From the NCBI GenBank assembly GCA_910586455.1, contig CAJUHX010000021.1, positions 1-30,658 on the forward strand: a stretch of DNA of 30,658 bases, given 5' to 3'. A program made the position numbers and the translations under genes. Source of the DNA: an uncultured Muribaculaceae bacterium (lineage in GTDB: Bacteria; Bacteroidota; Bacteroidia; Bacteroidales; Muribaculaceae). Shown piece by piece: positions 1-6,279 of this stretch; the stretch's first letter is position 1; each line of letters starts with the position of its first letter. The notes under the pieces were generated by a model. That model was not told the DNA's origin. It did not search any database and saw only the letters and a list, made by a program, of their open reading frames with translations.

Positions 1-116
1 TCGCAGATATAGCGGTGCGCCACATCGGTGTCCGCGATACTGGCTTTCATTACTGGTTCTATCTCGGCGTGAAATTTATCGGTGTCAAACACAAACGCCT
101 TGTGCTCCATGCTCAT
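1..116 (-). CDS. Unrecognised protein, 5' part only
   Basis: The minus strand is open from an ATG at 116 (MSMEHKAF...; a second ATG lies at 110) to the window edge, giving 38 codons. I do not recognise the family. The visible part is soluble-looking, with no signal peptide or membrane segment. The coding call rests on a well-formed Bacteroides-type promoter just upstream (185-215) and on an uninterrupted frame. Either ATG could be the true start. The rest of the gene lies outside the window. Confidence 0.6.
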   Translation of the reverse strand, partial: MSMEHKAFVFDTDKFHAEIEPVMKASIADTDVAHRYIC

Positions 117-184
117 AATTTGTATTATTCTTTAAATTAATATTATAGGTGTGTCCTGTTACGGGAATACAGGCCACCTGGATG

Positions 185-215
185 CAAATTTAATAATAAA
201 ACTTCGTAAAGCAAA
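185..215 (-). promoter_or_regulatory. Bacteroides-type promoter of the first gene
   Basis: Read on the minus strand, TTTG (215-212) is followed after 19 bp by TAAATTTG (192-185), matching the known Bacteroides -33/-7 consensus TTTG...TAnnTTTG. The transcript would begin near 179 and carry a leader of about 60 nt before the ATG at 116 or 110. The rest of 117-270 shows nothing else that I can name. Confidence 0.6.
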
Positions 216-270
216 ACAATATCAATCGAGTGTGTTGCAAAATAGCTGCTTTATGGCCAATAGTACATCA

Positions 271-879
271 TCATCCGTGGAATAATGCACAGAAACCATG
301 CTTATTGAACTGGTAATACATCTCTATGCGTTCAGGAGTGTCATTCTCAAGAAGCAAAAGCAGCTGCTGTGTAAATTCGAGCGCTGCCGAGCCGTTTGCC
401 GTAACGATACCTCCGTCCGACACAGCCTGCTGATGAACATACCTCTCGGGGTTGGTATAATTATCGCCACCCCATAGTTTGAGCTGGTCGATTCCATTGC
501 CGGTATGTTTCACATCATTGAGAAATCCGGCCTTTGCCATAAAAGAAGCTCCATTGCAGATTGCACCTACAACCTTTCCGCTGTCAATAGCCTTTCTGAC
601 AATCGGAACTACAGCTTCGGCGGCAGGAGTCAACCAGCCGAAACCGCCAATAAGCACAAGCGCCGCATAATCGTCGGGCATATTGTCGAACGAGTAGTCG
701 GGCAACACACGGAAACCGCCGATAGCGGCAACAGGTTCCGGCGACGGTGCCACAATCTTATTGACATATTTGGGATTAGGTTTCAGCTGCAGCTCATCGC
801 TGCTGATAGCCTCCATCAGGTATACCATCTCGTGTGAGGCAAAGTCGGGAAGTAGAATGTAAAGAATTTCGTTTGTCAT
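271..879 (-). CDS. DJ-1/PfpI family protein
   Basis: This 202-residue protein has the DJ-1/ThiJ/PfpI (class I glutamine amidotransferase-like) fold pattern. The nucleophile elbow AICNGASF places the reactive cysteine at residue 108, preceded by the LVLIGGFGW strand-turn (about 75-82), with a conserved-looking H125 in KHTGNG. Relatives include chaperones, glyoxalase-type enzymes, proteases and regulators, so the activity cannot be fixed from sequence. No signal peptide is visible, so it is probably cytoplasmic. It stands alone on the minus strand, downstream of the AT-rich island. Only a degenerate promoter box (TAACTTTT, 971-964) lies upstream, so it may be read from the island side. Confidence 0.85.
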   Translation of the reverse strand: MTNEILYILLPDFASHEMVYLMEAISSDELQLKPNPKYVNKIVAPSPEPVAAIGGFRVLPDYSFDNMPDDYAALVLIGGFGWLTPAAEAVVPIVRKAIDSGKVVGAICNGASFMAKAGFLNDVKHTGNGIDQLKLWGGDNYTNPERYVHQQAVSDGGIVTANGSAALEFTQQLLLLLENDTPERIEMYYQFNKHGFCALFHG

Positions 880-937
880 AGCGAATACAATTTTTTTTGC
901 CGGTCAGTCCGCAAGGAGCGGTTGGCTTATCATAAAG

Positions 938-961
938 GCCCCTCGGCTGTGTCCGAAGGGC
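938..961 (-). terminator. Hairpin ending the island operon
   Basis: On the minus-strand RNA a 9-bp stem, including one G-U pair, closes a 6-nt loop and is followed by CUUUAU. It lies about 70 nt past the stop codon at 1030, where the four-gene cluster should end. The U tract is short, so termination may be partial. No hairpin of similar quality was seen elsewhere in 880-1029. Confidence 0.45.
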
Positions 962-1029
962 ATAAAAGTTAGCGATGAAACCTCAGGCTCGATTTACTAA
1001 AGCAAGGCGGCTGTACCATAACTTCATTA

Positions 1030-1395
1030 TTATATTTTAGAGTTTATCTCTTTAAGTGTTTTAGAGATATTTGCAATTACTTTGAGCAGTGCCCAAGTCG
1101 TAAGTGTAGAAATAAGCACACCAATAGAAATAGCTAATCCGGCAGGATTAAAAATTGTGTCATAGTGTATGCTGTATTCATAGGTAGGATCAACAACTTT
1201 CGTAGTCGTTAATGTAAACAAGCAGAATATTGTGCCTATTATACCTACCCACAGAACAATTCCGGCGATTGTGGTTAATGTATTCTCAGCGACGTTGTCA
1301 ATAGATTTGCCGTTTTCCTCGGAAGCAGAGCTGTTGATGCTGTCCGTAGAGGAGTCCTCAATACCGAGAACTTCGTTTATGTTTTCTTCTGCCAT
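1030..1395 (-). CDS. Unknown two-helix membrane protein (121 aa)
   Basis: I do not recognise this protein. The first ~35 residues are acidic and serine-rich (ESSTDSINSSASEENG region) and look disordered and cytoplasmic. Two hydrophobic helices follow at about 38-62 and 84-108, separated by a short tyrosine-containing loop, and the tail is basic. It is the last gene of a tight minus-strand series and starts 1 nt after the stop of the 66-residue membrane protein, which argues for coexpression and perhaps a shared complex. Base composition is AT-rich like the rest of the island. No catalytic motif is visible. Confidence 0.65.
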   Translation of the reverse strand: MAEENINEVLGIEDSSTDSINSSASEENGKSIDNVAENTLTTIAGIVLWVGIIGTIFCLFTLTTTKVVDPTYEYSIHYDTIFNPAGLAISIGVLISTLTTWALLKVIANISKTLKEINSKI

Positions 1396-1396
1396 A

Positions 1397-1597
1397 CTAT
1401 TTGGATTTTTTGTAAAGAGTAAAAAAGAACTGGCCTATAAGCACCCAAGCAATAAGAACGATGATGCTCATAACGACTCCAACCGGCCGATACCAGTCGT
1501 ACTGCCATGCGTCAAATGAGTTGACTATTAGATAGAATAGGTTATTCAGAATGAATATACCTACTCCGATAAGTGCAAGAAGCGATGATTTCTTCAT
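1397..1597 (-). CDS. Unknown two-helix membrane protein (66 aa)
   Basis: This small protein is almost entirely two hydrophobic helices (about residues 5-25 and 37-61) joined by a loop containing DAWQYDWYRP, with a lysine-rich C-terminus (KKSK). I do not recognise it. It sits between a 51-residue acidic ORF (16 nt upstream) and a second small membrane protein (1 nt downstream). Two consecutive small membrane genes behind a soluble coiled-coil gene is an arrangement seen in some defence and toxin systems, but nothing in the sequence proves such a role. Confidence 0.6.
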   Translation of the reverse strand: MKKSSLLALIGVGIFILNNLFYLIVNSFDAWQYDWYRPVGVVMSIIVLIAWVLIGQFFFTLYKKSK

Positions 1598-1613
1598 ATG
1601 TAGTTAGTTATAG

Positions 1614-1769
1614 TTAGTTCCAGTCTTTTAATTTGTCGATATATTCGTCGAGGTCGGTTTTGTCGAAAAGCTCCGCAACCTCACCGGTATTCATATAGCA
1701 GTCAAAGTCCACGTTCATGTCGTGGGATGTGTTGCTATTGTATGCGTCTAAATCCTCGTATTCGTCCAT
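1614..1769 (-). CDS. Unknown acidic small protein (51 aa)
   Basis: A short minus-strand ORF runs from the ATG at 1769 to TAA at 1614-1616, reading MDEYEDLDAY... and ending KLKDWN. It is very acidic and tyrosine/aspartate-rich, with no membrane segment. Its start lies 2 nt after the stop of the 166-residue gene and its stop 16 nt before the next start, so it fills an otherwise unexplained gap in a tight operon. That fit, more than any homology, is why I call it real. An acidic partner or inhibitor role is possible but unproven. Confidence 0.5.
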   Translation of the reverse strand: MDEYEDLDAYNSNTSHDMNVDFDCYMNTGEVAELFDKTDLDEYIDKLKDWN

Positions 1770-1771
1770 AA

Positions 1772-2272
1772 TTAAATATATTGTGAAAAAGTGCGTCGGA
1801 AATCGTTCTCTTGCTTATTGGATATAATCCATCCGGCGCCACCGTTTAATCCTCTATTAAACTTTGCGCCGAATTCTTTCAGCTTTTCAGAAATGGCGCG
1901 AGTATTACCACGAATAACAAAAGATTTATCATTGTATCTATTAATGGTGATACTATGATTGGATATAGCGCATGATTGTGTATTGGGAACAACGTCAAGT
2001 CGTTTATATAGGGTCATATTAGCTTGGTCAATAGTAATGAGGCCTGACGAAAAGTCGTTTATTCTCGTCAAAATGTCATTGATACGTGTTCCCCAACTAT
2101 CAATCATGGCTATTGCATTTTGTATTGAGTCCCCTGCAGGGCCAAACTGGAAGTTTTCGGGTAGATTATCGTAAGCGTCTTGTTCTTCGTTACGAATATC
2201 ATCCAATCTATCTAAAGCTTCTTGCAACAGTTGAGAAATATCGGCTAATTCTTCACGTCGTTCTTTATTCAT
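1772..2272 (-). CDS. Unknown protein with helical N-terminus and GGAGW-type C-terminal domain (166 aa)
   Basis: Residues 1-75 are charged and helical, with a pattern (EALDRLDDIRNEEQDAYDNL) that I know from small uncharacterised phage and plasmid proteins. Residues ~105-166 form a separate compact domain (KSFVIRGNT...LKEFGAKFNRGLNGGAGWI) resembling a short domain common in viral and mobile-element proteins of unknown role. No catalytic residues are obvious. It starts 43 nt after the end of the extended restriction-endonuclease frame and heads a four-gene run down to 1030. I see no promoter of its own, so it is probably cotranscribed with the restriction-modification genes. Confidence 0.7.
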   Translation of the reverse strand: MNKERREELADISQLLQEALDRLDDIRNEEQDAYDNLPENFQFGPAGDSIQNAIAMIDSWGTRINDILTRINDFSSGLITIDQANMTLYKRLDVVPNTQSCAISNHSITINRYNDKSFVIRGNTRAISEKLKEFGAKFNRGLNGGAGWIISNKQENDFRRTFSQYI

Positions 2273-2315
2273 ATTAAGAATTTATTTTATTCTAAATGGC
2301 ACTCATATATTAGGA

Positions 2316-2498
2316 TTAAATGGCTCTAAGATTATATGTATCGCTCTGAGGAAATAAGAGTGGTCTGGCCTTACCCTTAATTTTGAAGCTGTATGTATCG
2401 CCTCCCGAATCTCGATATAGTAGGAAGTCAACAGTAATTTGCCCTTGATCAAGTAAGATATCAAACTGTGATGGAATCGGATTTTTGGTATGAAGAAT
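2316..2498 (-). pseudogene. Orphaned in-frame C-terminal tail of the restriction endonuclease
   Basis: After the TAA at 2499-2501 the same frame stays open for 60 more codons to a second TAA at 2316-2318. The translation (ILHTKNPIPSQFDILLDQGQ..., ending SDTYNLRAI) looks like the usual C-terminal end of MvaI/BcnI-family enzymes, with the HTKNP, the QFDILL-QG-ITVD stretch and a LLFP near the end. No frameshift is needed: a single nonsense codon separates the two parts. From memory of the family the stop sits where a lysine is common, so AAA to TAA is the simplest explanation. Confidence 0.75.
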
Positions 2499-3533
2499 TT
2501 AGATTACCCTGAATAATTCTCGACCTCCCTCTTTTTTGGTTTCTGCATCAATCCAAAATGTTTCGTGATGTTTAGTAAGGAGCCTTTCATGCAAATTTAT
2601 GAGCTGCCAAGCGGCAACATCATTTCTTTTTCTGAATGTACCATCTTCTAATGCAACTGGTGAAAATTCATCCGCTTCAAGTAGCCCAAGCTGTGGCTGT
2701 ACGAGCAGTCCAAGACCCTGTGGATTTGGTCTATTGGCCGAAAGAGTGACATGTAAAGACTTATGATTATAGCCCTCTGGGATATAACCATATTCTTCAA
2801 CTATAGCTCTCCCACTCTTTAACCGGCTAATAGCCCATTCCGGCGCTTGTGTAAAGAGCGTGTTGCGAACTCTTGAAGCCTCGCGATGGCTCTTAATCTC
2901 AATTCCTTTATAGTCTGGAGCTTTAGACGGGTTCATATCGATGCCAAGAATAGTTTCAACCGTACGGCCAATGCCGGTATCGGCTAAGATTTCGGCCGGC
3001 ATCCAATCAGTCATTCTATCCTTAATCAGGCCGAGCAGTTCATCACTGACAGAGCTTTTTTCGCGAGAAACTTCAAAAATTAAATCTTTAAGCGGGGTAT
3101 CTATCGGCGACGCGCATACTTTCTCAATGTTTATGGTAGTTAGGTTCACGGCGAAAAGGATGCCTCGGTGCGCAATAATTGCGAAAATATCATTAGCACG
3201 AAGGAACTCAACATCTCTAACTTTATTAACCCAAAGTCGAGGATCTCCTTTTTTCGTAACTGGACGATAAAGAGAGGTCTTAGTAAGGTATTGTGCGTCT
3301 TCCGTCAAAATATAAGTGTTGATAATTCGCTTGTGCTCCGGCCCTTGGAGTTGAGTTTCGTAATCATGCACATTTTTCTCCTTAAAATAAGCACGAACAG
3401 AAGCGGTCGCGTCCAAAATGCTTTTCTTTAAGCCGGTTTCGGTGATTTGGATTGTTGTAAATTCCACCTGCTTGTCAACCAAAAATTTTACGTTTTTGGT
3501 TTCTAAAGCATTATATGGACGCATATGTATCAT
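2499..3533 (-). CDS. MvaI/BcnI-family type II restriction endonuclease, truncated by an in-frame stop
   Basis: The 344-residue ORF carries the MvaI/BcnI catalytic region: GIGRTVETILGIDMN (about 187-201), then PDYKGIEIKSHR, with D207, E212 and K214 as the PD-(D/E)xK-type metal-binding and catalytic residues. Known relatives cut CC(W/S)GG-like sites as monomers and are structurally related to MutH. The N-terminal ~150 residues are extra sequence that I cannot assign. The ORF ends at TAA 2499-2501, but its frame continues with family-like sequence to 2316, so the protein lacks about 60 C-terminal residues. It starts 6 nt after the methyltransferase stop and is clearly its partner. It is probably inactive or impaired unless the stop is read through or is a sequencing error. 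Confidence 0.85.
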   Translation of the reverse strand: MIHMRPYNALETKNVKFLVDKQVEFTTIQITETGLKKSILDATASVRAYFKEKNVHDYETQLQGPEHKRIINTYILTEDAQYLTKTSLYRPVTKKGDPRLWVNKVRDVEFLRANDIFAIIAHRGILFAVNLTTINIEKVCASPIDTPLKDLIFEVSREKSSVSDELLGLIKDRMTDWMPAEILADTGIGRTVETILGIDMNPSKAPDYKGIEIKSHREASRVRNTLFTQAPEWAISRLKSGRAIVEEYGYIPEGYNHKSLHVTLSANRPNPQGLGLLVQPQLGLLEADEFSPVALEDGTFRKRNDVAAWQLINLHERLLTKHHETFWIDAETKKEGGRELFRVI

Positions 3534-3539
3534 GGTAGT

Positions 3540-5423
3540 TTATTGTATATTTTTTAGAATTGTGTTTGCGATAGCTCTTGCCATCAGAGGAGGCACTGCA
3601 TTGCCAACGAGTGTATATTGCGGTATTTCTGATTTTCTCTTGGTACCGCCTGTCTGGCGCTTCCCTTGAAAAACAAACGAGTCATCAAAAGATTGGAGGC
3701 GCGCCATTTCTCGAACCGTCATTGCCCGATGAGCTGCATAATGTATGAAATCGTCGGGCATTGTAACTACAGTAGGGCTCTGACCTTTGGGGTTGAGTAC
3801 GGTATAATTTCGCTTGTTGGATTCTATCCCCAACTGCGTTAGTTCAACTTTACAATCATCATCGTATACTCCGTGTTTGGCAATGATAGAAAGTCTTTCT
3901 TTCACATCATCGCTTTGCGAACTTGTTTGATGGTTATATAAAACCGGGGCTTCGCAAAAAAGATTATTGTTCAAATCTTCGAGTGAACGTACATAGAAAG
4001 GCTCGCAACTAAAGTCGAACCGATGACCGAATCGGCCGATTTTAGACCAATCCGAAAATGTATGAGCATCCTTTGCTTCCGAGATATGTCCTTGAACTTC
4101 TCGACGGCGAATAAGAGTTTCGTATTCTGGAATTATGCGCTGAGTTCCATATGTATCAGCAATAGATCCATTACCTAAAAAGTCAAGGTCGTGGATAGCT
4201 TCATAAACCGTTACCTTTTCTTCCTCACTAACAGTTGGCGGTACGGCTTCGATAAGTTCTTGATCCTTTCGACATCCTATAAAAAGAACGCGCTCGCGGT
4301 TCTGAGGTACACCGTAATCAGCAGCGAGAGCGACTATGGGCTTGGCCACTCTGTATAGTCTAATATCTTCGAGATGCTTGTCAAGTTCTACGGTTTCCTT
4401 TTTTTCTTTTGCGAAATTCCTTAACAGTGAAAATGTTTCATCCAATGTATTGGAATACAGCTTTATCATTTCTCGGAACTCTTTGACATTGTTTGTGGAT
4501 TTATCGAACTCGTCGAAGGTGTCGATTGCAGAAAGGATGGTATTAATTATCGTTGAATCATCAATGAATGATATGAAGTTATTGAACTGATTGACAAAAA
4601 AATCATTGTCAATATCAGCCTGAGATTTTTCATTAATGATAGCGGCGGAGATAGCATTTCTTTCATCAGTGCGACGAAGCAGGTTAAGGCCATGGCGAAT
4701 AGTCGCAATGTTGATATTTGATTTGCTGAGGCGATAGTCTATTTTGCGGGTAATCGATTTGAATTGAGCTTCGAGAACAGAGAAATAGTTGTTTCTTTCG
4801 ACACGTGCATCGTCATCATCTATTACTTCCATTTTTATTTTCGAAAGGAAGCAATTTTTGACAAACGAGGATGCGTTTTTGTCAAGAAACTCGGTCAGGA
4901 ACATAATAAATGACGGTATATTTTTATCGTCAATTATCGAACGAATTTCACGTAGTATTGCATCTTTGAACTTTCCTTTGTCTTTAGTGAGAAGGCCTTT
5001 GACATTCTCCATGACAAAGTATTTGGGACGTAATTTGCGGATTACGGCAAGATAGTGTAGAAACAAGTTATCCCTCTTGTCAAAGCGTCTGCGACGGCCA
5101 GACAAGCTGAATGACTGACAACTGGGGCCACCTGTCACAACGTCTATTTCCACATTGTCAAGTTTTTCAAGAAGACGCGTCATAAAATCCGGAGCCATAA
5201 TATCAGCTGTAAGGAACTTGGTGTCAAGTCCGAACTGATAATTATATCTCACAACATGGGTCAACTCGCAATTCTCGTTAATATCGCTTGCAAGAATAAA
5301 CTTGAAATATTTGTCGGAGGTATATGCCTGAAGAAATCCCTCACTTATTCCTCCGGCTCCTGCAAAGAGGTCAAGAAAGGTAATCGGCTTTTTCCCTTTA
5401 AGAAAAGATTTCTTTTCTGCCAT
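3540..5423 (-). CDS. C5-cytosine DNA methyltransferase with large internal insertion
   Basis: This 627-residue enzyme has the m5C methyltransferase motifs in order: motif I FLDLFAGAGG (16-25) for AdoMet; motif IV GGPSCQSFS with catalytic C102; motif VI MENVKG (138-143); motif VIII PQNRERV (373-379); motif IX GQSPTVVTM; and motif X YTLVGNAVPP. The second proline of the usual PPCQ is serine, but the cysteine is intact. Motifs VI and VIII lie about 230 residues apart, against roughly 40 in a compact enzyme such as M.HhaI. The extra ~185 residues (about 155-350) are helical and charged. The target-recognition region should lie between VIII and IX. It protects DNA from the adjacent endonuclease, and it appears functional although that enzyme is truncated. 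Confidence 0.95.
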   Translation of the reverse strand: MAEKKSFLKGKKPITFLDLFAGAGGISEGFLQAYTSDKYFKFILASDINENCELTHVVRYNYQFGLDTKFLTADIMAPDFMTRLLEKLDNVEIDVVTGGPSCQSFSLSGRRRRFDKRDNLFLHYLAVIRKLRPKYFVMENVKGLLTKDKGKFKDAILREIRSIIDDKNIPSFIMFLTEFLDKNASSFVKNCFLSKIKMEVIDDDDARVERNNYFSVLEAQFKSITRKIDYRLSKSNINIATIRHGLNLLRRTDERNAISAAIINEKSQADIDNDFFVNQFNNFISFIDDSTIINTILSAIDTFDEFDKSTNNVKEFREMIKLYSNTLDETFSLLRNFAKEKKETVELDKHLEDIRLYRVAKPIVALAADYGVPQNRERVLFIGCRKDQELIEAVPPTVSEEEKVTVYEAIHDLDFLGNGSIADTYGTQRIIPEYETLIRRREVQGHISEAKDAHTFSDWSKIGRFGHRFDFSCEPFYVRSLEDLNNNLFCEAPVLYNHQTSSQSDDVKERLSIIAKHGVYDDDCKVELTQLGIESNKRNYTVLNPKGQSPTVVTMPDDFIHYAAHRAMTVREMARLQSFDDSFVFQGKRQTGGTKRKSEIPQYTLVGNAVPPLMARAIANTILKNIQ

Positions 5424-5434
5424 ATTAACAAGCG

Positions 5435-5493
5435 AGGAACTTCCGAGTAGGCAGACAGGCGACCATACCTTTTGCGACTACAAGGAAGTTCCT
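5435..5493. repeat. 10-bp inverted repeat in the methyltransferase leader
   Basis: AGGAACTTCC (5435-5444) and GGAAGTTCCT (5484-5493) are perfect inverted copies separated by 39 bp, between the methyltransferase ATG (5423) and its promoter box (5561-5568). Each arm is itself nearly palindromic (GGAA-S-TTCC), so the pair could be two copies of one operator or the legs of an RNA stem. Self-regulation of the methyltransferase is a reasonable inference only. The remainder of 5494-5654 shows no gene. Confidence 0.4.
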
Positions 5494-5560
5494 TAATATG
5501 TTGAATATAAGTTTTTACTTACATCGGTGGTCTTTGTCTGCGCGGGCGCGTATTAGATTG

Positions 5561-5568
5561 CAAAGTTA
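5561..5568 (-). promoter_or_regulatory. -7 promoter box for the restriction-modification operon
   Basis: TAACTTTG on the minus strand fits TAnnTTTG. A possible TTG lies 22 bp upstream (5593-5591), slightly far. The transcript would carry a leader of about 130 nt that contains the 10-bp inverted repeat. The box lies within an 11-bp sequence also found at the other end of the island (965-975). Confidence 0.5.
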
Positions 5569-5654
5569 GCGAAAATAATTGAGTCTGTTGCAATCTGCGA
5601 CAAAGATAATAACCTTGATGTGCGAAAATTGAGCACACTTAAGTTAAAAAATAT

Positions 5655-5801
5655 TTAAGGGTGATAGCTCTCGATGGTTTCGATGAACGGGAGGTCTTCC
5701 TTGAAGCCGGCGAGGTCGTTGTCCTCGATAAAAACTGCGTTTATGTCTGATTCAAATCCTGCACTATATGGCATGGACTGTATGCGTATGCAAGGTGCCA
5801 T
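5655..5801 (-). CDS. Doubtful short ORF downstream of coaD (48 aa)
   Basis: The ORF runs from ATG at 5801 to TAA at 5655-5657, giving MAPCIRIQSMPYS... and ending IETIESYHP. It follows coaD by 40 nt on the same strand, and the frame is open a little further upstream, up to and across the coaD stop. It is acidic, soluble-looking and of no family that I know. It could be a genuine small gene, or the tail of a gene whose front part was lost here. I cannot separate these from sequence. Confidence 0.3.
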   Translation of the reverse strand: MAPCIRIQSMPYSAGFESDINAVFIEDNDLAGFKEDLPFIETIESYHP

Positions 5802-5841
5802 TTTTTGTGGGGCACGCCTGCTGTCGCGGACGGTTGTACGG

Positions 5842-6279
5842 CTATGGCAGGTATTGACTGATGTCTTTTCCGTAGCGCTGTAGTTCGCGTACCATGCTTG
5901 ATGATATCATGGCCAGATGGGGTTCGGCGGGGAGTATTATGGTGTCGAGGCCGCTTATGCTGCGGTTTATGTCGGCGAGGTCGCGTTCGTATTCAAAGTC
6001 TTTTACGGAGCGGGCCCCCCGCAGCAGTATGCCGGCGCCGTGTTGTTGTGCGGCGTCGGTGGTGAGGGTGGTGTATGCTATGACTTGTACTCGTGGTTCG
6101 TCGCGGTATATGCGGCGTATTGTGTCGAGGCGCTGTTCTGTGTCGGTTGTACCGGTTTTGTTGCAGTTGATGCCTACGGCTATTATTACGCCGTCGTGGA
6201 ATATGCGCAGGGCGCGGCGCACTATTGAGTCGTGGCCTATGGTGAAGGGGTCGAATGACCCGGCGAAGAGTGCTTTCAT
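5842..6279 (-). CDS. coaD: Pantetheine-phosphate adenylyltransferase
   Basis: CoaD joins 4'-phosphopantetheine and ATP to dephospho-CoA, the next-to-last step of coenzyme A synthesis, in the cytoplasm. The N-terminal GSFDPFTIGH carries the (T/H)xGH nucleotidyltransferase signature, RGARSVKDFEYE is the usual substrate-binding stretch, and ISSSMVREL near the C-terminus is the second signature. The length of 145 residues is close to normal (about 150-160). Its ATG overlaps the parE stop (ATGA at 6279-6276), which points to translational coupling. The pair is probably cotranscribed from the parE promoter. Confidence 0.95.
   Translation of the reverse strand: MKALFAGSFDPFTIGHDSIVRRALRIFHDGVIIAVGINCNKTGTTDTEQRLDTIRRIYRDEPRVQVIAYTTLTTDAAQQHGAGILLRGARSVKDFEYERDLADINRSISGLDTIILPAEPHLAMISSSMVRELQRYGKDISQYLP

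Noticed and set aside
964..971. Promoter of the DJ-1 gene
   Set aside because: The box is TAACTTTT, lacking the final G, and no -33 element lies at the right distance; kept only as a note.
2499..2510. A frameshift as the cause of endonuclease truncation
   Set aside because: The downstream family-like sequence lies in the same frame, so a nonsense codon is enough.
5090..5150. Inactive methyltransferase because motif IV reads PSCQ instead of PPCQ
   Set aside because: The catalytic cysteine (C102) is present and all other motifs are intact; the serine is a tolerable change.
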